Assembly (NCBI GenBank): GCA_030840615.1
Contig: JAVEEE010000387.1
Span: 1-13,714 of the forward strand
Origin: Frankiaceae bacterium
Lineage (GTDB): Bacteria; Actinomycetota; Actinomycetes; JAFAQI01
Reading direction: 5' to 3'
Length of the DNA stretch: 13,714 nucleotides
Made by a program: the position numbers and the translations under genes. The notes under the pieces were generated by a model. The model was given only the letters and a program-made list of their open reading frames with translations. It was not told the DNA's origin and did no database searches. Positions 13,157 to 13,714 of this stretch are shown here, piece by piece (the stretch's first letter is position 1; every line of letters starts with the position of its first letter).

Positions 13157-13714
13157 GCCGCCACCACCTCGACAACGCGCCACTGAGTGCCGACGCGCTG
13201 CAGCGTCATCAGCACATCGGTGCGCCCACGCGCCGGTGCTCGCGCGGCCACTCGGCCGTCGGGACCGACGAGCCGGTACGCCGACAACGAGTCGACCGCC
13301 CGGAGAACGACGCGATCTCCTGAGCGTGACTGCACCGACACCGCCACGACCGTGGCGCGCATCCCGCTCGGTCGAAGCCCGGCCCGGCGGAGGTTGCGCA
13401 ACCGGGCGAGGTCGTGGGCCGCACCGGGCGACCCGGGCGCATAGACCGCCCGCAACATGGCCGGGCTCGACGACGCGAACGCGCGGACCCGTCGCTGTTC
13501 GAGCCGGACAACCACTTCCCGCCACGACGTCGTCGCGGCGTCGTGCGTCGTCGCCGGGCGCGGGACCGAGAGCACGACGCCGTTCGCATGGTCATGACGA
13601 CCCCACACGGCACCGATGCCCACCGCCGCGATCAGCAACGTCAACGCGAGTGCGGCGACGGCCAGTCGCGGGCGCCCCCGGCCGCGCCCAGCGCCGTCGT
13701 CGACGGCCGCAGAC
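13114..13714 (-). CDS. Membrane-anchored NTF2-like protein, 5' end outside the window
   Basis: The minus-strand frame is open to the window edge, so the N-terminus is missing. What is seen is a Gly/Arg-rich cytosolic segment (DDGAGRGRGRPR), one membrane helix (LAVAALALTLLIAAVGIGAVWG) and a domain of about 140 residues outside the membrane. That domain contains SWREVVVRLEQRRVRAF, a short strand pattern VVAVSVQ, DSLSAYRLVGPDGR and a closing QWRVVEVV. This alternating helix/strand layout with a final W-x-V strand is typical of NTF2-like folds in actinobacterial membrane proteins, including Mce-associated types. A TTG at 13644 inside the helix is not a plausible start. No catalytic residues are apparent. 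It is convergent with, and overlaps, the epimerase gene by 43 bp. Confidence 0.7.
   Translation of the reverse strand, partial: SAAVDDGAGRGRGRPRLAVAALALTLLIAAVGIGAVWGRHDHANGVVLSVPRPATTHDAATTSWREVVVRLEQRRVRAFASSSPAMLRAVYAPGSPGAAHDLARLRNLRRAGLRPSGMRATVVAVSVQSRSGDRVVLRAVDSLSAYRLVGPDGRVAARAPARGRTDVLMTLQRVGTQWRVVEVVAAQPTIALSAPSTSS

Noticed and set aside
13172..13192. GCCACTG-like stretch resembling a piece of the cobalamin riboswitch B12 box
   Set aside because: It lies inside the coding region of the minus-strand NTF2-like gene, lacks the other conserved blocks and is far from the ECF operon. A real riboswitch would be left of the window.

Overview
The window is high-GC DNA with strong G/C bias at third codon positions, almost no intergenic space, many 4-bp start/stop overlaps and GTG starts. 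This fits an actinomycete (Actinomycetota). The gene order gcvT < > pepA - lpdA - E2 (sucB/dlaT) - TIGR01777 epimerase resembles the M. tuberculosis order as I remember it (gcvT, pepB, dlaT, Rv2216, lipB, lipA). I cannot assign an order or genus.

Left third (2-4753, + strand): one tightly packed operon. It starts with the C-terminal end of an alpha/alpha-barrel protein of the prenyltransferase/cobalamin-binding type, cut by the window edge. Next come a secreted, membrane-anchored protein with a DUF4430-like (transcobalamin C-terminal-like) domain, an EcfT permease, a double-ATPase EcfA fused in one chain, and an EcfS substrate-binding membrane protein. Three of the four junctions are ATGA overlaps. 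Together they look like a complete ECF-type vitamin importer with a two-piece extracellular capture module laid out like the two domains of animal transcobalamin/intrinsic factor. Cobalamin or a related corrinoid is the best guess for the substrate, but the sequence does not prove it.

Middle (4778-6907): a small YetF/DUF421 membrane protein (+) runs into a convergent minus-strand pair, gcvT followed by a shikimate-kinase-family P-loop kinase coupled to it by a GTGA overlap. gcvT and pepA diverge from a very short region in which each start codon has a TANNNT -10-like hexamer exactly 8 nt upstream. This suggests two back-to-back leaderless promoters.

Right half (6946-13156, + strand): leucyl aminopeptidase pepA, a membrane-anchored repeat and His-rich protein of unknown function, dihydrolipoyl dehydrogenase lpdA, a 2-oxo acid dehydrogenase E2 with one lipoyl domain and a long acidic linker, and a TIGR01777-type SDR epimerase. 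GcvT, LpdA and E2 all work with lipoyl-carrying proteins, so this is a lipoyl-metabolism neighbourhood. lipB/lipA would be expected beyond the right edge. The window ends in a minus-strand, membrane-anchored NTF2-like protein whose 5' end lies outside and whose 3' end overlaps the epimerase gene.

No tRNA, rRNA, CRISPR array, insertion sequence or prophage gene was seen, and no gene-free stretch longer than 300 bases exists. The most interesting part is the split-transcobalamin/ECF operon.
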